From the NCBI RefSeq assembly GCF_011421635.1, contig NZ_WTLI01000003.1, forward strand, positions 124,001 to 188,000: a DNA stretch of 64,000 bases. Direction: 5' to 3'. Within the stretch, counting starts at the first letter, position 1. Every line of letters begins with the position of its first letter. A program made the translations under genes and the position numbers. The DNA comes from Paenibacillus turpanensis (lineage in GTDB: Bacteria > Bacillota > Bacilli > Paenibacillales > YIM-B00363). Under the pieces are notes generated by a model. That model saw only the letters and a list, made by a program, of their open reading frames with translations. It was not told the origin of the DNA and did not search any database. Of this stretch, positions 35,094-44,596 are shown piece after piece.

Positions 35094-36440
35094 TTGAGGA
35101 CGGTAGATATCATTCAGAAAAAACGCGACGGCGGGGAATTATCGGCAGCTGAAATCCGGTTTTTAATCGACGGCTATGTAAAAGGCGATATTCCGGATTA
35201 TCAGGTTTCGGCTTGGGCGATGGCGGTGTTTTTCCAAGGCATGAGCCCTCGCGAGACGGCTGAGCTGACGATGGCCATGGCGGAATCGGGGGATATGATC
35301 GATTTGAGTCCGATTCATGGCGTGAAGGTCGACAAGCACAGCACGGGCGGGGTTGGCGACAGCGTTACGCTTGCCCTTGCCCCGATGGTGGCTGCGGCAG
35401 GCGTGCCGGTGGCCAAGATGTCCGGGCGCGGCCTTGGCCACACCGGCGGCACGATCGACAAGCTGGAGTCGATCCCGGGCTTCCGCGTGGAGCTCAGCCG
35501 CGACGATTTTATCCGCCAGGTAAACGAAATCGGACTGGCCGTTATCGGACAGTCCGGAAACATTACTCCGGCGGACAAAAAGCTGTACGGTCTGCGGGAT
35601 GTAACCGCAACGGTAAATTCCATTCCGCTCATTGCCAGCTCGATTATGAGCAAGAAGCTTGCGTCCGGCGCTGATGCCATCGTGCTGGACGTGAAAACCG
35701 GAAACGGCGCGTTTATGAAGTCGCTGGATGATTCGATCCGCCTCGCGCAGGCGATGGTCGATATCGGGACGGAGCTGGGCAGACATACGGTTGCGGTCAT
35801 CAGCGATATGGATCAGCCTCTTGGTTCCGCGATCGGCAACGCCTTGGAGGTTAAAGAAGCAATCCATGTGCTGAAGGGCGAAGGCACGCCGTCGCTGACG
35901 GACATTTGCCTTGCGCTCGGTTCGCATATGCTTGTTCTGGGAGGAAAAGCCGAATCTCCTGCGGAAGGAGAGCGTCTGCTGCGGGAATCGATCGCAAACG
36001 GTACCGCCCTTGCGAAGTTCGAGCAGTTTATCAAGGCGCAGGGCGGTGCGGCTGCGGTTGCTCAGGATCCGCAGGGTACTCTGCCGGCAGCAGCCCGTAT
36101 CGTACCGGTGGAAGCCGGTGCAGCCGGGTATGTCACCAGGATTGTGGCGGAAGAAATCGGCACGGCTGCGATGCTTCTGGGAGCCGGAAGAGCTACGAAG
36201 GAATCGCAAATCGACTTGGCCGTTGGCATTATTTTGCGGAAGCGGGTCGGTGAGCGGGTTGAGGCAGGCGAAGCGATCGCGGAGCTGCATGTCAACGGAA
36301 CGCAGCCGGATGAGCTGGAACGTGTAGCGCAAATGGTCCGCAGCGCGTACGACATTCATTCCCAGCCTACGGAAGCACCGCCATTGCTGTATGCCGTCGT
36401 AACGAAGGACGGCGTGCAGCGGCTTGAAGCCAAGGCTTGA
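35094..36440 (+). CDS. pdp: Pyrimidine-nucleoside phosphorylase
   Basis: A 448-residue enzyme: [36 protein letters not shown], the phosphate motif [40 protein letters not shown], and [20 protein letters not shown]. It phosphorolyses uridine, thymidine and deoxyuridine. TTG at 35094 matches the family start and sits after AGGTGA; GTG at 35085 would overlap that site. It completes the salvage group begun by deoB, though the sodC-like gene intervenes. Confidence 0.95.
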   Translation: MRTVDIIQKKRDGGELSAAEIRFLIDGYVKGDIPDYQVSAWAMAVFFQGMSPRETAELTMAMAESGDMIDLSPIHGVKVDKHSTGGVGDSVTLALAPMVAAAGVPVAKMSGRGLGHTGGTIDKLESIPGFRVELSRDDFIRQVNEIGLAVIGQSGNITPADKKLYGLRDVTATVNSIPLIASSIMSKKLASGADAIVLDVKTGNGAFMKSLDDSIRLAQAMVDIGTELGRHTVAVISDMDQPLGSAIGNALEVKEAIHVLKGEGTPSLTDICLALGSHMLVLGGKAESPAEGERLLRESIANGTALAKFEQFIKAQGGAAAVAQDPQGTLPAAARIVPVEAGAAGYVTRIVAEEIGTAAMLLGAGRATKESQIDLAVGIILRKRVGERVEAGEAIAELHVNGTQPDELERVAQMVRSAYDIHSQPTEAPPLLYAVVTKDGVQRLEAKA

Positions 36441-36490
36441 GCCGAGGCAAGAAGCGGCGCTCGAACCAATACCTAATGTAAAGCTTACAT

Positions 36491-36557
36491 AAGAAACCGC
36501 GAATCAACCGGCTTTGGGGCGCTTCCCAAAGGACCGATGGATCCGCGGTTTCTTTTT
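36491..36557 (+). terminator. Terminator after pdp
   Basis: An outer 11-base stem AAGAAACCGCG/CGCGGTTTCTT, an inner TTTGGG/CCCAAA stem, and a T run. Confidence 0.85.
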
Positions 36558-36637
36558 CATGATATAGAAGGTTTTCAGTGCTGAACGCGGCCGCGGAGCA
36601 TGAAAGGGTTCGATCGAATTCGGCTGCTTGATCGATA

Positions 36638-36937
36638 CTACAGCCTCATCAACCCTCTGCGGTCCGCTTTGCTACGGCAATCTTTGCACAGCCCGATTAC
36701 AGCTCCGGCCTCGTCACTATAGAAGGCGAGCTTGTTGCTCTTTTTACGGCAGTAGGAGCATGGCTGTGAAGATTTCGCCTTTCCCTTGATGTTACCCGCT
36801 CTATGGATCGGAATGACGTTCCCGGTCCCGCCTGAGCGCGTTTTTATCGTCTGCCGTTGAAGGAAACCGCGTCCGATCTTATATAGTAGGAGCACTGCCG
36901 CTGCTAGTGCGATGAAAACGATCCATTTCCCAATCAT
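36638..36937 (-). CDS. Membrane-anchored zinc-ribbon protein of unknown function
   Basis: A 99-residue minus-strand protein. Residues 3-20 (GKWIVFIALAAAVLLLYK) are a membrane anchor, followed by a basic linker and a zinc ribbon CSYCRKKSNKLAFYSD ... GLCKDCRSKADRRGL. GGGGAGGAATCGTA precedes the ATG, a strong ribosome site. The paired CxxC spacing resembles small zinc-binding domains that hold proteins or nucleic acids. I do not recognise a named family. It is convergent with pdp and divergent from dacF. Confidence 0.77.
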   Translation of the reverse strand: MIGKWIVFIALAAAVLLLYKIGRGFLQRQTIKTRSGGTGNVIPIHRAGNIKGKAKSSQPCSYCRKKSNKLAFYSDEAGAVIGLCKDCRSKADRRGLMRL

Positions 36938-37278
36938 TACGATTCCTCCCCATACAAAGCATACCTTTCCAGTGTCCGGTAGTCCAACCTAGAAGCTCGT
37001 ATTTCACGCGAACGTTATAGTAAAGAATATTCTCTCCTTTTTATTACACCGCAAAGCTTGTCTCACTGCAACCTGATTCAGTTGACATGCGCAGCTTTTT
37101 TCCGGTATCGAACATATTTCCACTCCCTCAACAATTCTCCCGCCGATTCTGCTTAAATGAAATATTTTTACAAACCATTCTCTATCGCTGCATTCCGGGA
37201 ATAAATTCCTCCGATTCGGTCAACAATGGTACAAGAGTTTTCAAGCTTTTTCCAATGCTCAAGGAGGGACACACATTC
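36938..37278. other. Divergent promoter region before dacF
   Basis: About 340 bases, AT-rich. It should carry promoters for the minus-strand zinc-ribbon gene and for dacF. TTGACA occurs at 37082 without a convincing -10. A GGAAT/ATTCC palindrome lies near 37197-37209. No gene with a ribosome site was found; the open frame from 37087 simply extends dacF upstream. Confidence 0.5.
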
Positions 37279-38451
37279 ATGAACTCAAAGCGTTTTACGA
37301 TTTTGCTCCTGATTTTGTCCTTGGCGGCGTTCATGCTGCCTGCAACGGCGGTTGCCGAAGAGCCAAAGGCGGTTGACCTTGCTCCGAACGCGCGGTCTGC
37401 GATTTTGATGGACGCGGATACAGGCACCATAATGTATGACAAAAATTCGAGCGACCGTTTGGCGCCGGCGAGCATTACGAAGGTAATGACGATGCTGCTC
37501 ATCATGGAAGCACTCGATCAAGGCAAGCTGAAAATGACGGATATGGTTCGTACAAGTGAATATGCGGCATCGATGGGCGGCTCGCAAATCTTTTTGGAGC
37601 CGGGTGAAGAAATGTCTGTGCAGGATATGCTGAAGGGCATTGCAATGGCCTCCGGAAACGATGCATCGGTTGCTATGGCGGAGAAGCTCGCGGGCTCGGA
37701 GGAAGCGTTTGTCGAATTGATGAATGCAAAGGCCAAGGAGCTGGGCATGACGGATACGCATTTTTCCAATGCGAATGGGCTGCCTGTGGACAACCATTAC
37801 TCCTCGGCGAAGGATATTGCTCTCATGTCCAGAGAATTATTGAAGCACCCTGAAATTACAAAATTTACGGGTCAATATCAGGATTATTTGCGCCAGGACA
37901 GCGAAAAGCCGTTTTGGCTGGTGAATACGAATAAGCTGGTCCGTTTTTACAGCGGTGCAGACGGCTTGAAAACCGGCTATACGAGCGAAGCGAAGTTTTG
38001 TTTGACGGCTACAGCGGTTCGTGAAAACTTCAGGATTATTGCGGTGGTGATGGGCGCGCCGGATGCCAAAACCCGCAATGCGGAAGTAACGCGCATGTTC
38101 GATTATGCCTTCTCGCAGTATGCGAACTATCCGATTTTGAAGGAAGGCGATCCGATCGGGACGGTTGAGATCCAGAAGGGCCAAGTTCCTACGCTTGAGC
38201 TGAAGGCGAAGCATCAATACAGTGTACTGATGAAAAAAGGCGACGCCAACCAGGATATCCGCCACGAGCTGCAGATCGAGCCGTCGCTGAAGGCGCCGAT
38301 CAAGTACGGTCAGCAAATCGGTAAGCTAGTTGTTTACAGAGGCGATCAGGTCATTAAAGAATTCCCGATTGAATCCCCGGCCGATGTGGAAAAGGCGAGC
38401 TGGTGGACGCTGCTGAAGCGCGCAACCGGAAAGCTGTTCTTTGTGGATTGA
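37279..38451 (+). CDS. dacF: D-alanyl-D-alanine carboxypeptidase DacF
   Basis: A 390-residue penicillin-binding protein. The signal peptide ends near AVAEE (residue 26). Active-site motifs are SITK (SxxK), SGN in MASGNDASVAMAE, and KTG in ADGLKTGYTSEA; the C-terminal domain with GDPIGTVEIQKGQ follows. DacF trims peptide side chains of spore peptidoglycan. The ATG at 37279 follows AAGGAGGGAC. The gene lies directly before spoIIA as in Bacillus, where dacF is forespore-specific. Confidence 0.94.
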   Translation: MNSKRFTILLLILSLAAFMLPATAVAEEPKAVDLAPNARSAILMDADTGTIMYDKNSSDRLAPASITKVMTMLLIMEALDQGKLKMTDMVRTSEYAASMGGSQIFLEPGEEMSVQDMLKGIAMASGNDASVAMAEKLAGSEEAFVELMNAKAKELGMTDTHFSNANGLPVDNHYSSAKDIALMSRELLKHPEITKFTGQYQDYLRQDSEKPFWLVNTNKLVRFYSGADGLKTGYTSEAKFCLTATAVRENFRIIAVVMGAPDAKTRNAEVTRMFDYAFSQYANYPILKEGDPIGTVEIQKGQVPTLELKAKHQYSVLMKKGDANQDIRHELQIEPSLKAPIKYGQQIGKLVVYRGDQVIKEFPIESPADVEKASWWTLLKRATGKLFFVD

Positions 38452-38530
38452 CGAAAAATAGCGTAACCGGACGAAAGTTAGTTGAAGATTGTGTCTATCT
38501 ATGGCAGCCTTCTTCTAGTTTTGTCGCCGG

Positions 38531-38559
38531 GCAGGAATCGGCAGGCTGTCCGTAGAAAA
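38531..38559 (+). promoter_or_regulatory. Sigma-H-type promoter of the spoIIA operon
   Basis: CAGGAATC (AGGAAT core at 38533) and GTAGAAAA (38552-38559) are separated by 12 bases, meeting the sigma-H pattern. A partial 0A box (TTTGTCG at 38519-38525) lies upstream. In B. subtilis the spoIIA promoter uses sigma-H and Spo0A~P. Confidence 0.6.
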
Positions 38560-38600
38560 CGTTGCTCACGAAACATCCCAATTATTAGGAGTGAGCACGC

Positions 38601-38954
38601 ATGAGTCTGCACATTCAACTGGAGCATCACCGTAAGGCGCTCATCGTACGGTTAGCCGGCGAGCTTGACCATCATACTGCGGAAACCGTCCGCAACCAAA
38701 TTGACGATGCTATCCGCCGGCACGACGCAACCCATATCATTCTGAGCTTGAAGGAGCTCTCCTTTATGGACAGCTCCGGGCTCGGAGTTATTCTCGGAAG
38801 GTACAAGGCGATCTCGGCCAAGGGAGGCAAAATGGTCATGTGCGACGTAAGCCCGTCCGTGGCCAGGCTGTTTGAGATGTCCGGCTTGTTCAAAATTCTT
38901 TCCGTTGAAAAAAGCGAAAAGGACGCATTGTCCGGATTGGGGGTCGTATCATGA
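38601..38954 (+). CDS. spoIIAA: Anti-sigma-F factor antagonist SpoIIAA
   Basis: A 117-residue STAS-domain protein. The phosphorylated serine lies in [17 protein letters not shown] (second Ser of DSSG). It also has [12 protein letters not shown] and [14 protein letters not shown]. Unphosphorylated SpoIIAA binds SpoIIAB and frees sigma-F in the forespore. TTAGGAGTGAG precedes the ATG. Its stop overlaps the next start (ATGA). Confidence 0.95.
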   Translation: MSLHIQLEHHRKALIVRLAGELDHHTAETVRNQIDDAIRRHDATHIILSLKELSFMDSSGLGVILGRYKAISAKGGKMVMCDVSPSVARLFEMSGLFKILSVEKSEKDALSGLGVVS

Positions 38955-39415
38955 GCCGAAACCAACCGCAATCGTTCCGCAATGAAATGACGCTGCAGTT
39001 TGCCAGCATATCTCAGAACGAATCGTTTGCCCGCGTTACCGTAGCGGCCTTCGCTTCGCAGCTTGATCCGACCATGGACGAGCTGACAGACATCAAAACG
39101 GTCGTCTCCGAAGCCGTTACGAACGCCATTATCCATGGCTATGAGGGACGTGAGGACGGCGTTGTCACCATACGCGCACGCATCGAAGATGAAATGCTGT
39201 ATGTCACGGTCGAAGATGAGGGCTGCGGAATTGACGATTTAGATTTGGCCCGCACGCCTTTGTACACCTCGAAGCCGGAGCTGGAGCGTTCCGGAATGGG
39301 CTTCACCATTATGGAAAACTTTATGGATAGCGTCCAGATTATCTCCGACCACGGCAAAGGTACAAAAGTGGAGATGGCAAAACGCATCGAATCGAAAAAA
39401 GCGCTTTTTAATTAG
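38951..39415 (+). CDS. spoIIAB: Anti-sigma-F factor and kinase SpoIIAB
   Basis: A 154-residue GHKL-fold kinase: [20 protein letters not shown] (N box), [11 protein letters not shown] (G1 box), [16 protein letters not shown] (G2 region) and GKGTKVEM. It phosphorylates SpoIIAA and holds sigma-F inactive before septation. The start overlaps spoIIAA by four bases. Ten bases separate it from sigF. Confidence 0.95.
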   Translation: MSRNQPQSFRNEMTLQFASISQNESFARVTVAAFASQLDPTMDELTDIKTVVSEAVTNAIIHGYEGREDGVVTIRARIEDEMLYVTVEDEGCGIDDLDLARTPLYTSKPELERSGMGFTIMENFMDSVQIISDHGKGTKVEMAKRIESKKALFN

Positions 39416-39425
39416 GGGTTGGCTT

Positions 39426-40181
39426 ATGGATGTCGATTTGAAGAATGCCTCGCACACTTATTTGGATGATACCGAAGTCAAACGCTTAATCGCTCTGAGC
39501 CAATCGGGCGATTCTCTGGCCCGCGATACGCTGGTGAACTGCAATATCCGGCTGGTTTGGTCGGTTGTGCAGCGTTTTCTCGGCCGGGGGTATGAGCCGG
39601 AGGATTTATTCCAGATCGGCTGCATCGGTTTGCTGAAATCCGTCGATAAGTTCGATTTGTCCTACGACGTTAAATTTTCGACTTATGCGGTTCCGATGAT
39701 TATCGGAGAAATTCAGCGCTTTCTTCGGGACGACGGCACGTTGAAAATTAGCCGTAGTCTGAAGGAGCTGGCTAACAAGGTTCGAAAAACGAAGGATGAA
39801 TTATCGTCCCGCTTCGGACGCCTTCCTACGATCAGCGAGGTAGCGGAGGAGCTGGGGATTACGCCGGAGGACGTCGTATTTGCCCAGGAGGCGAATAAAC
39901 CGCCTTCGTCGATACATGAAACGGTGTTCGAGAATGACGGGGATCCAATCACGTTAATGGATCAAATTGCAGATGATACCCAGGAAAAATGGTTCGATAA
40001 GCTTGCCCTCAATGAGGCCATCGGTACGCTTAGCGAGCGTGAACGCTTGATCGTTTACCTGCGTTATTTCCGGGATCAAACCCAGTCGGAGGTAGCCAGC
40101 AGACTCGGCATATCGCAGGTGCAGGTGTCGAGGCTGGAAAAGAAAATATTGCAATCGATTAAAGACCAGATCGCACAGTAG
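39426..40181 (+). CDS. sigF: Forespore sigma factor F
   Basis: A 251-residue sigma factor: region 2 with LVNCNIRLVWSVVQRFLGRG, EDLFQIGCIGLLKSVDKFD and KFSTYAVPMIIGEIQRFLRD; region 3 with LPTISEVAEELGI; region 4 with LSERERLIVYLRYFRDQTQS and ASRLGISQVQVSRLEKKIL. It directs the first forespore-specific transcription, including spoIIR and spoIIIG. AGGGGTTGGC lies before the ATG. A terminator follows, so the spoIIA transcript ends here. Confidence 0.96.
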   Translation: MDVDLKNASHTYLDDTEVKRLIALSQSGDSLARDTLVNCNIRLVWSVVQRFLGRGYEPEDLFQIGCIGLLKSVDKFDLSYDVKFSTYAVPMIIGEIQRFLRDDGTLKISRSLKELANKVRKTKDELSSRFGRLPTISEVAEELGITPEDVVFAQEANKPPSSIHETVFENDGDPITLMDQIADDTQEKWFDKLALNEAIGTLSERERLIVYLRYFRDQTQSEVASRLGISQVQVSRLEKKILQSIKDQIAQ

Positions 40182-40206
40182 CGGCTGGTCTTTTTTCTTT
40201 CTTGAT

Positions 40207-40236
40207 GACGCGATGATTACGCGTCTTCTTTTTTTG
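40207..40236 (+). terminator. Terminator after sigF
   Basis: GACGCG (40207-40212) pairs with CGCGTC (40220-40225), followed by TTCTTTTTTT. Confidence 0.8.
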
Positions 40237-40302
40237 CCATAATAAGCGCAACGGAGGCTTCGCCGCCCACGTGGACCTGGAATCTCCAAAGGAGGGAAGG
40301 CT

Positions 40303-40932
40303 TTGCGGAACGGAACGAATGCTACGGTGTATTTGCGCCTGCCCAAGCGGGCCACGGTTCCCGCTGGCGAGCCGATCCGGCTTGGGCAGGTGGCGCAGCT
40401 GATCGTCGAACCGGAATGGGAGGCAGCTGTGAAAAATATTGTGCTCTACGATCCGGAGGAGCGCGATGGAAATATTGTGCTGATCGATATGATACGGATC
40501 GTCGATCGGATGATGGCGCTGATCCCCGACGTGAAGGTAGAGCATTTCGGAGAACCGCATGTATTGGTCGATATTTATGCTGAAAAGCGGCGGCCTGGCT
40601 TGTTTCCGATCATTGTCGTGTGGATTTTGCTTTTTCTCGGGTCGGGGCTCGCCATTATGAATTTTCACGAGGATGTAGCCATGGAGGAGGTGCACCGCCG
40701 GCTGACGGAGCTTCTTACAGGAGAACGGATCGAGCATCCTTACTGGATGCAAATTCCTTACTCCATTGGAATCGGCCTAGGCATGGTGCTCTTTTTCAAC
40801 CACGTGTTTAAGAAGAAATTTAATGAGGAGCCTACACCGCTCGAGGTAGAGCTGTTTTTGTACCAGGAAAACATCAACCAATACGTGATCGCAGACGAGT
40901 ACCGGAGGCTCGCAGAGAGGACGGATCGTTAA
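40303..40932 (+). CDS. spoVAA: Stage V sporulation protein AA
   Basis: A 209-residue protein with a soluble N-terminal domain (TVYLRLPKRATVPAGEPIRL, EPHVLVDIYAEKR) and two membrane segments near residues 100-117 and 150-167. This is the SpoVAA pattern; the motif FHEDVAMEEVHRRLTELLTG lies between them. SpoVA proteins move Ca-dipicolinate across the inner spore membrane. The start is TTG after GGAGGGAAGG. spoVAB follows after one base. Confidence 0.92.
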   Translation: MRNGTNATVYLRLPKRATVPAGEPIRLGQVAQLIVEPEWEAAVKNIVLYDPEERDGNIVLIDMIRIVDRMMALIPDVKVEHFGEPHVLVDIYAEKRRPGLFPIIVVWILLFLGSGLAIMNFHEDVAMEEVHRRLTELLTGERIEHPYWMQIPYSIGIGLGMVLFFNHVFKKKFNEEPTPLEVELFLYQENINQYVIADEYRRLAERTDR

Positions 40933-40933
40933 G

Positions 40934-41368
40934 ATGGAGGCGCTCTGGCAAAATGCATTATTCGCCGTCGTCGGGCTCTCGAGCGGCTTGGCGGTCGGAA
41001 GCGCATTTGTCGCTCTGCTGGTTGTGCTGGATGTTATTCCGAGAATGGCCCAGCTGACCCGCATGTTTCAAAGAGCGCATTGGTTTGAGGGTGCGGTGAT
41101 TTGTGGAGCGATGTACTGGACATGTGCCGATTTTTTTGAATGGAGGCTGCGGCTTACCGGATTCATTTTGCCCGTTGCGGGTCTTTTCCTCGGTACATTT
41201 GTAGGCATGATTGCTGCGGCGTTAACTGAGGTGTTAAACGTATTTCCGATTTTGGCCAAGCGGCTAAAGATGGAAAGCTGTTTAATCGCGCTGCTGCTGG
41301 CTATGGTTTTCGGTAAAATTGCCGGGTCTTTATTCGATTGGCTGCTGTTCCGGTTGTTATGGCAATAA
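40934..41368 (+). CDS. spoVAB: Stage V sporulation protein AB
   Basis: A 144-residue membrane protein with about four hydrophobic segments and the SpoVAB patterns GLSSGLAVGSAFVALLVVLD, VIPRMAQLTR, GAVICGAMYWTCADFFEWRL and GTFVGMIAAALTEVLNVFPI. It is expected to act with SpoVAA in dipicolinate movement. The next gene begins 39 bases on and encodes SpoVAF, not SpoVAC as in B. subtilis. Confidence 0.93.
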   Translation: MEALWQNALFAVVGLSSGLAVGSAFVALLVVLDVIPRMAQLTRMFQRAHWFEGAVICGAMYWTCADFFEWRLRLTGFILPVAGLFLGTFVGMIAAALTEVLNVFPILAKRLKMESCLIALLLAMVFGKIAGSLFDWLLFRLLWQ

Positions 41369-41407
41369 GCTTGATCAAGTTCAACGAACTATGGGAAGGT
41401 GAGTGGG

Positions 41408-42994
41408 ATGAAGGTAAAAGAGGATTCGAAAGAGATGAAGCAGGGCGGGCAATCGAAAAAGAGCCCTTTTAATATTACGGCGGATTTGGTATTAACCCCG
41501 CGTGAGCAGGAGCTGAAGGAAACCGAGAATATTGCAGGAAGCATGGAAGAGGTAAAGCGTACGCTGGAAGAGCAGGTTGGTCTAGGCGTAAGCTTTGATG
41601 CGGTCTTACGTGAAATGACGTTTGGCGGCGTTAAATGCGGATTGTTTTACTTTAACGGCTTTGCCAAGGATGAAGTATTGACGCTTGTCATTGACCGTCT
41701 CACGTATATTAGCCGCCAAGAGCTGCAGCATGAGGTGATCGAAACGCTGTTTGCCCGGTATATCCCGCATATCCAGGTGGAAAAGGTCGATAACATGAAG
41801 GACGCGCTGGATAAAGCGATGGCCGGGGGAAGCGTGCTGTTTATCGAGGGGCAAAAAAGCTGTATCGTGATCGACGCAAAGCAGTTTCCGCAGCGTGGAC
41901 CGGAGGAGCCGACACTGGAGCGTGTTGTGCGCGGGTCAAGGGACGGATTTATTGAAACCTTAATGACGAACGTAACGCTGCTCCGCCGCAGGCTGCGCGA
42001 TCCGCGCTTGAAGCTGGAGCTGCAGAAGACGGGTGTGCGTACGAAAAATGACGTATGTATCGCTTATATCAATGATATTGCCGATATGAGTCTCGTGAAG
42101 GATGTAAAAAAGAAGCTGGAAAATATAAATTACGAAGGATTTCCGATGGCGGATAAGCAAATTGAAGAGGCGCTTGTCGGCAAAGGCTGGAATCCGTATC
42201 CCGTTGTCCGTTATTCGGAACGGCCTGATGTTGTGGCAACACATTTGCTGGAAGGTCATGTAGCAATATTCGTGGACACCTCGCCGAGCGCGATGATCCT
42301 GCCGACAACGTTGTTCCACCATGTTCAGCACGCCGAGGAAAACCGCCAGACGCCTTTCTTAGGCACCTATATGCGCTGGGTTCGTTACCTTGGTATTTTT
42401 GCTTCCATTTTTCTTTTGCCGCTGTGGTTCTTGTATGTGTACGATCCGGCCCTCAAGCCAACGTTTCTTGATGTGATCGGACCGCAGAAGGATGCAAGAC
42501 TGCCAATTCTGCTGCAATTTTTCTTGGTTGAAGTTGGGATTGATCTGCTGCGGCTTGCGGCTATTCATACGCCAACCCCGCTGGCAACGGCGCTCGGCTT
42601 GATTGCCGCCGTCTTAGTCGGGCAGGTTGCAGTTGAGGCGGGGCTGTTTATCAACGAGGTTATCATTTACATGGCTGTCGCGGGGATCGGCACCTTTGCA
42701 ACGCCGAGCTATGAGCTGGGGCTGGCCAACCGGGTGGTGCGGCTGTTCCTGCTGGCGTTAGTCGGATTGTTCAAGGTACCGGGGCTTGTGGCGGGAACGA
42801 CGTTTGTGCTGTTGATGCTTGCCGTACAAAGATCGTACAATTCCCCGTACCTATGGCCGTTTATTCCATTCAACGCCAGGGGGATGCTGGATGTTATCAT
42901 CCGCAGACCCGTGCTTACGCAAAAGTACCGTCCAACCATTACGAAGCCGTATGACCGGACCCGAATGGGAGAAGGCGGAAAAGAAAACGAATAG
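41408..42994 (+). CDS. spoVAF: GerA-family spore protein SpoVAF
   Basis: A 528-residue protein of the GerA/SpoVAF family. The N-terminal soluble half contains RGSRDGFIETLMTNVTLLRR and ENINYEGFPMADKQIEE; the C-terminal half has about five membrane segments (from YLGIFASIFLLPLWFLYVYD to LFKVPGLVAGTTFVLLMLAV). SpoVAF is implicated in germination together with SpoVAEa. The ATG at 41408 follows GGAAGGTGAGTGGG. It directly follows spoVAB. Confidence 0.92.
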   Translation: MKVKEDSKEMKQGGQSKKSPFNITADLVLTPREQELKETENIAGSMEEVKRTLEEQVGLGVSFDAVLREMTFGGVKCGLFYFNGFAKDEVLTLVIDRLTYISRQELQHEVIETLFARYIPHIQVEKVDNMKDALDKAMAGGSVLFIEGQKSCIVIDAKQFPQRGPEEPTLERVVRGSRDGFIETLMTNVTLLRRRLRDPRLKLELQKTGVRTKNDVCIAYINDIADMSLVKDVKKKLENINYEGFPMADKQIEEALVGKGWNPYPVVRYSERPDVVATHLLEGHVAIFVDTSPSAMILPTTLFHHVQHAEENRQTPFLGTYMRWVRYLGIFASIFLLPLWFLYVYDPALKPTFLDVIGPQKDARLPILLQFFLVEVGIDLLRLAAIHTPTPLATALGLIAAVLVGQVAVEAGLFINEVIIYMAVAGIGTFATPSYELGLANRVVRLFLLALVGLFKVPGLVAGTTFVLLMLAVQRSYNSPYLWPFIPFNARGMLDVIIRRPVLTQKYRPTITKPYDRTRMGEGGKENE

Positions 42995-43019
42995 TACAAA
43001 AATGGCGTATGTTTATACA

Positions 43020-43048
43020 TTGTCATTCGTTTAGTCGTATGATAATTT
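43020..43048 (+). promoter_or_regulatory. Candidate promoter of lysA
   Basis: TTGTCA (43020-43025) and TAATTT (43043-43048) with a 17-base spacer; the alternative -10 GATAAT is two bases earlier. No lysine riboswitch is visible in the short leader. Confidence 0.4.
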
Positions 43049-43095
43049 AATACTAAACCTAGTTAAACAGATATTTGGGAGAGGAAGTATAGACT

Positions 43096-44427
43096 ATGTA
43101 TTTTCATGGGACAAGCAAGATCAATGACCAGGGGCACTTGGAAATTGGCGGATGCGATACGGTACAATTGACAGAACAATTCGGCACGCCGCTCTATGTG
43201 GTGGACGAAGCGCTCGTACGTCAGCGCTGCCGCGAATATATGGAAGCGTTCCGCGCTTCCGGCATGAAGTTTCAGGTTGCTTATGCAAGTAAGGCGTTTT
43301 GCGTTATGGCCATGTGCCGAATCGCCGATGAGGAAGGACTTTCCTTGGACGTTGTTTCCGACGGCGAGCTTTACACGGCGCTGCAAGCAGGCTTCCCGGC
43401 TTCGCGCATTCATTTCCACGGCAACAACAAGACGCCGGAAGAAATTGAAATGGCGATTGACGCGAAGATCGGCTGCTTCGTAGTCGACAACTTTATCGAG
43501 CTGCACATGCTGAACCAGATCGCCGGCGAAAAGGGGACTAAAGTTAAGGTTCTCTTCCGCGTTACACCGGGCGTTGAAGCACACACGCACGAGTACATTT
43601 CGACCGGCCAAACCGACTCGAAATTCGGTTTCGACCTGCAGAACGGTTCCGCAATGCGCGTGATGAAGGAAGCGAAGGAGCTCGTGAACATCGAGATCCT
43701 CGGTATTCACTCGCACATTGGCTCGCAAATTTTCGAGGTAGAAGGCTTCCGTATGGCTGCGGAAAAGGTTGCCCGCTTTGCGGTGGACGTACGCAGCGAA
43801 GCTGGCGTCGTATTCCAAGTAATCAACTTGGGCGGCGGTTTCGGTATCCGTTATGTGGAAGGCGACACGCCGCTTCCGGTTGCGACTTACGTGAAGGCGA
43901 TCACCGACGCGGTGAAGGAGCAATTCGGCCAAGCGGATTATCCGCAGCCGGAAATTTGGGTAGAGCCGGGCCGCAGCATCGTAGGCGATGCAGGCACCAC
44001 GCTGTACACTGTGGGCACAACGAAGGACATCCCAGGCGTACGTAAGTACGTTGCGGTTGACGGCGGCATGACGGACAATCCGCGTCCTGCATTATACGAA
44101 TCCAAGTATGAAGCAATGCTGGCTAACCGTGCAAAAGAAGCAAACGAAGAGGTTGTTTCGATCGCGGGCAAATGCTGTGAGAGCGGCGATATGCTTATCT
44201 GGGATCTTGAGCTTCCGGCGGTTAAGCAGGGTGATGTTCTTGCAGTTGCATGTACGGGTGCGTATAACTATGCAATGGCAAGCAATTACAACCGTATTCG
44301 CCGTCCGGCAGTCGTATTTGTTCAGGACGGTCAGGCTGATCTGGCGGTTCGCCGTGAATCGTTTGACAACATTGTTGGCAACGATGTGATCCCTGAGCGT
44401 ATGCAAAAGCCGGCAATGACTCGTTAA
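43096..44427 (+). CDS. lysA: Diaminopimelate decarboxylase
   Basis: A 443-residue PLP enzyme (fold III). The cofactor lysine is in VAYASKAFCVMAM, followed by LDVVSDGELYTAL, HSHIGSQIF, NLGGGFGIRY and EPGRSIVGDAGT; the catalytic cysteine is in GKCCESGDML. It makes L-lysine from meso-diaminopimelate. Its place after spoVAF is the same as in B. subtilis. GGGAGAGGAAG precedes the ATG. Confidence 0.96.
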   Translation: MYFHGTSKINDQGHLEIGGCDTVQLTEQFGTPLYVVDEALVRQRCREYMEAFRASGMKFQVAYASKAFCVMAMCRIADEEGLSLDVVSDGELYTALQAGFPASRIHFHGNNKTPEEIEMAIDAKIGCFVVDNFIELHMLNQIAGEKGTKVKVLFRVTPGVEAHTHEYISTGQTDSKFGFDLQNGSAMRVMKEAKELVNIEILGIHSHIGSQIFEVEGFRMAAEKVARFAVDVRSEAGVVFQVINLGGGFGIRYVEGDTPLPVATYVKAITDAVKEQFGQADYPQPEIWVEPGRSIVGDAGTTLYTVGTTKDIPGVRKYVAVDGGMTDNPRPALYESKYEAMLANRAKEANEEVVSIAGKCCESGDMLIWDLELPAVKQGDVLAVACTGAYNYAMASNYNRIRRPAVVFVQDGQADLAVRRESFDNIVGNDVIPERMQKPAMTR

Positions 44428-44443
44428 TATTCACAAAAAATTT

Positions 44444-44484
44444 ACTTCCCCGACCTTGATTACTGGGTTGGGGAAGTTTTTTTT
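44444..44484. terminator. Terminator after lysA
   Basis: ACTTCCCC (44444-44451) pairs with GGGGAAGT (44470-44477), a G-rich inner pair extends it, and eight T follow. Confidence 0.88.
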
Positions 44485-44596
44485 CTTAATATGGTGATTA
44501 TTTTTCAAGTATCGTTTAAAATGTAAGTAAAACTGACATAGAAAAATGTCGAAAGCTGCATCGAGAGTAGTTAGAAGAAAGAGGGAGAGAAGCATC

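Noticed and set aside
37087..37278. N-terminal extension of dacF
   Set aside because: It adds residues before an evident signal peptide, and AAGGAGGGAC directs the ATG at 37279.
43020..43095. Lysine riboswitch before lysA
   Set aside because: The gap between spoVAF and lysA is about 100 bases, too short for the roughly 170-base aptamer, and none of its motifs are visible.
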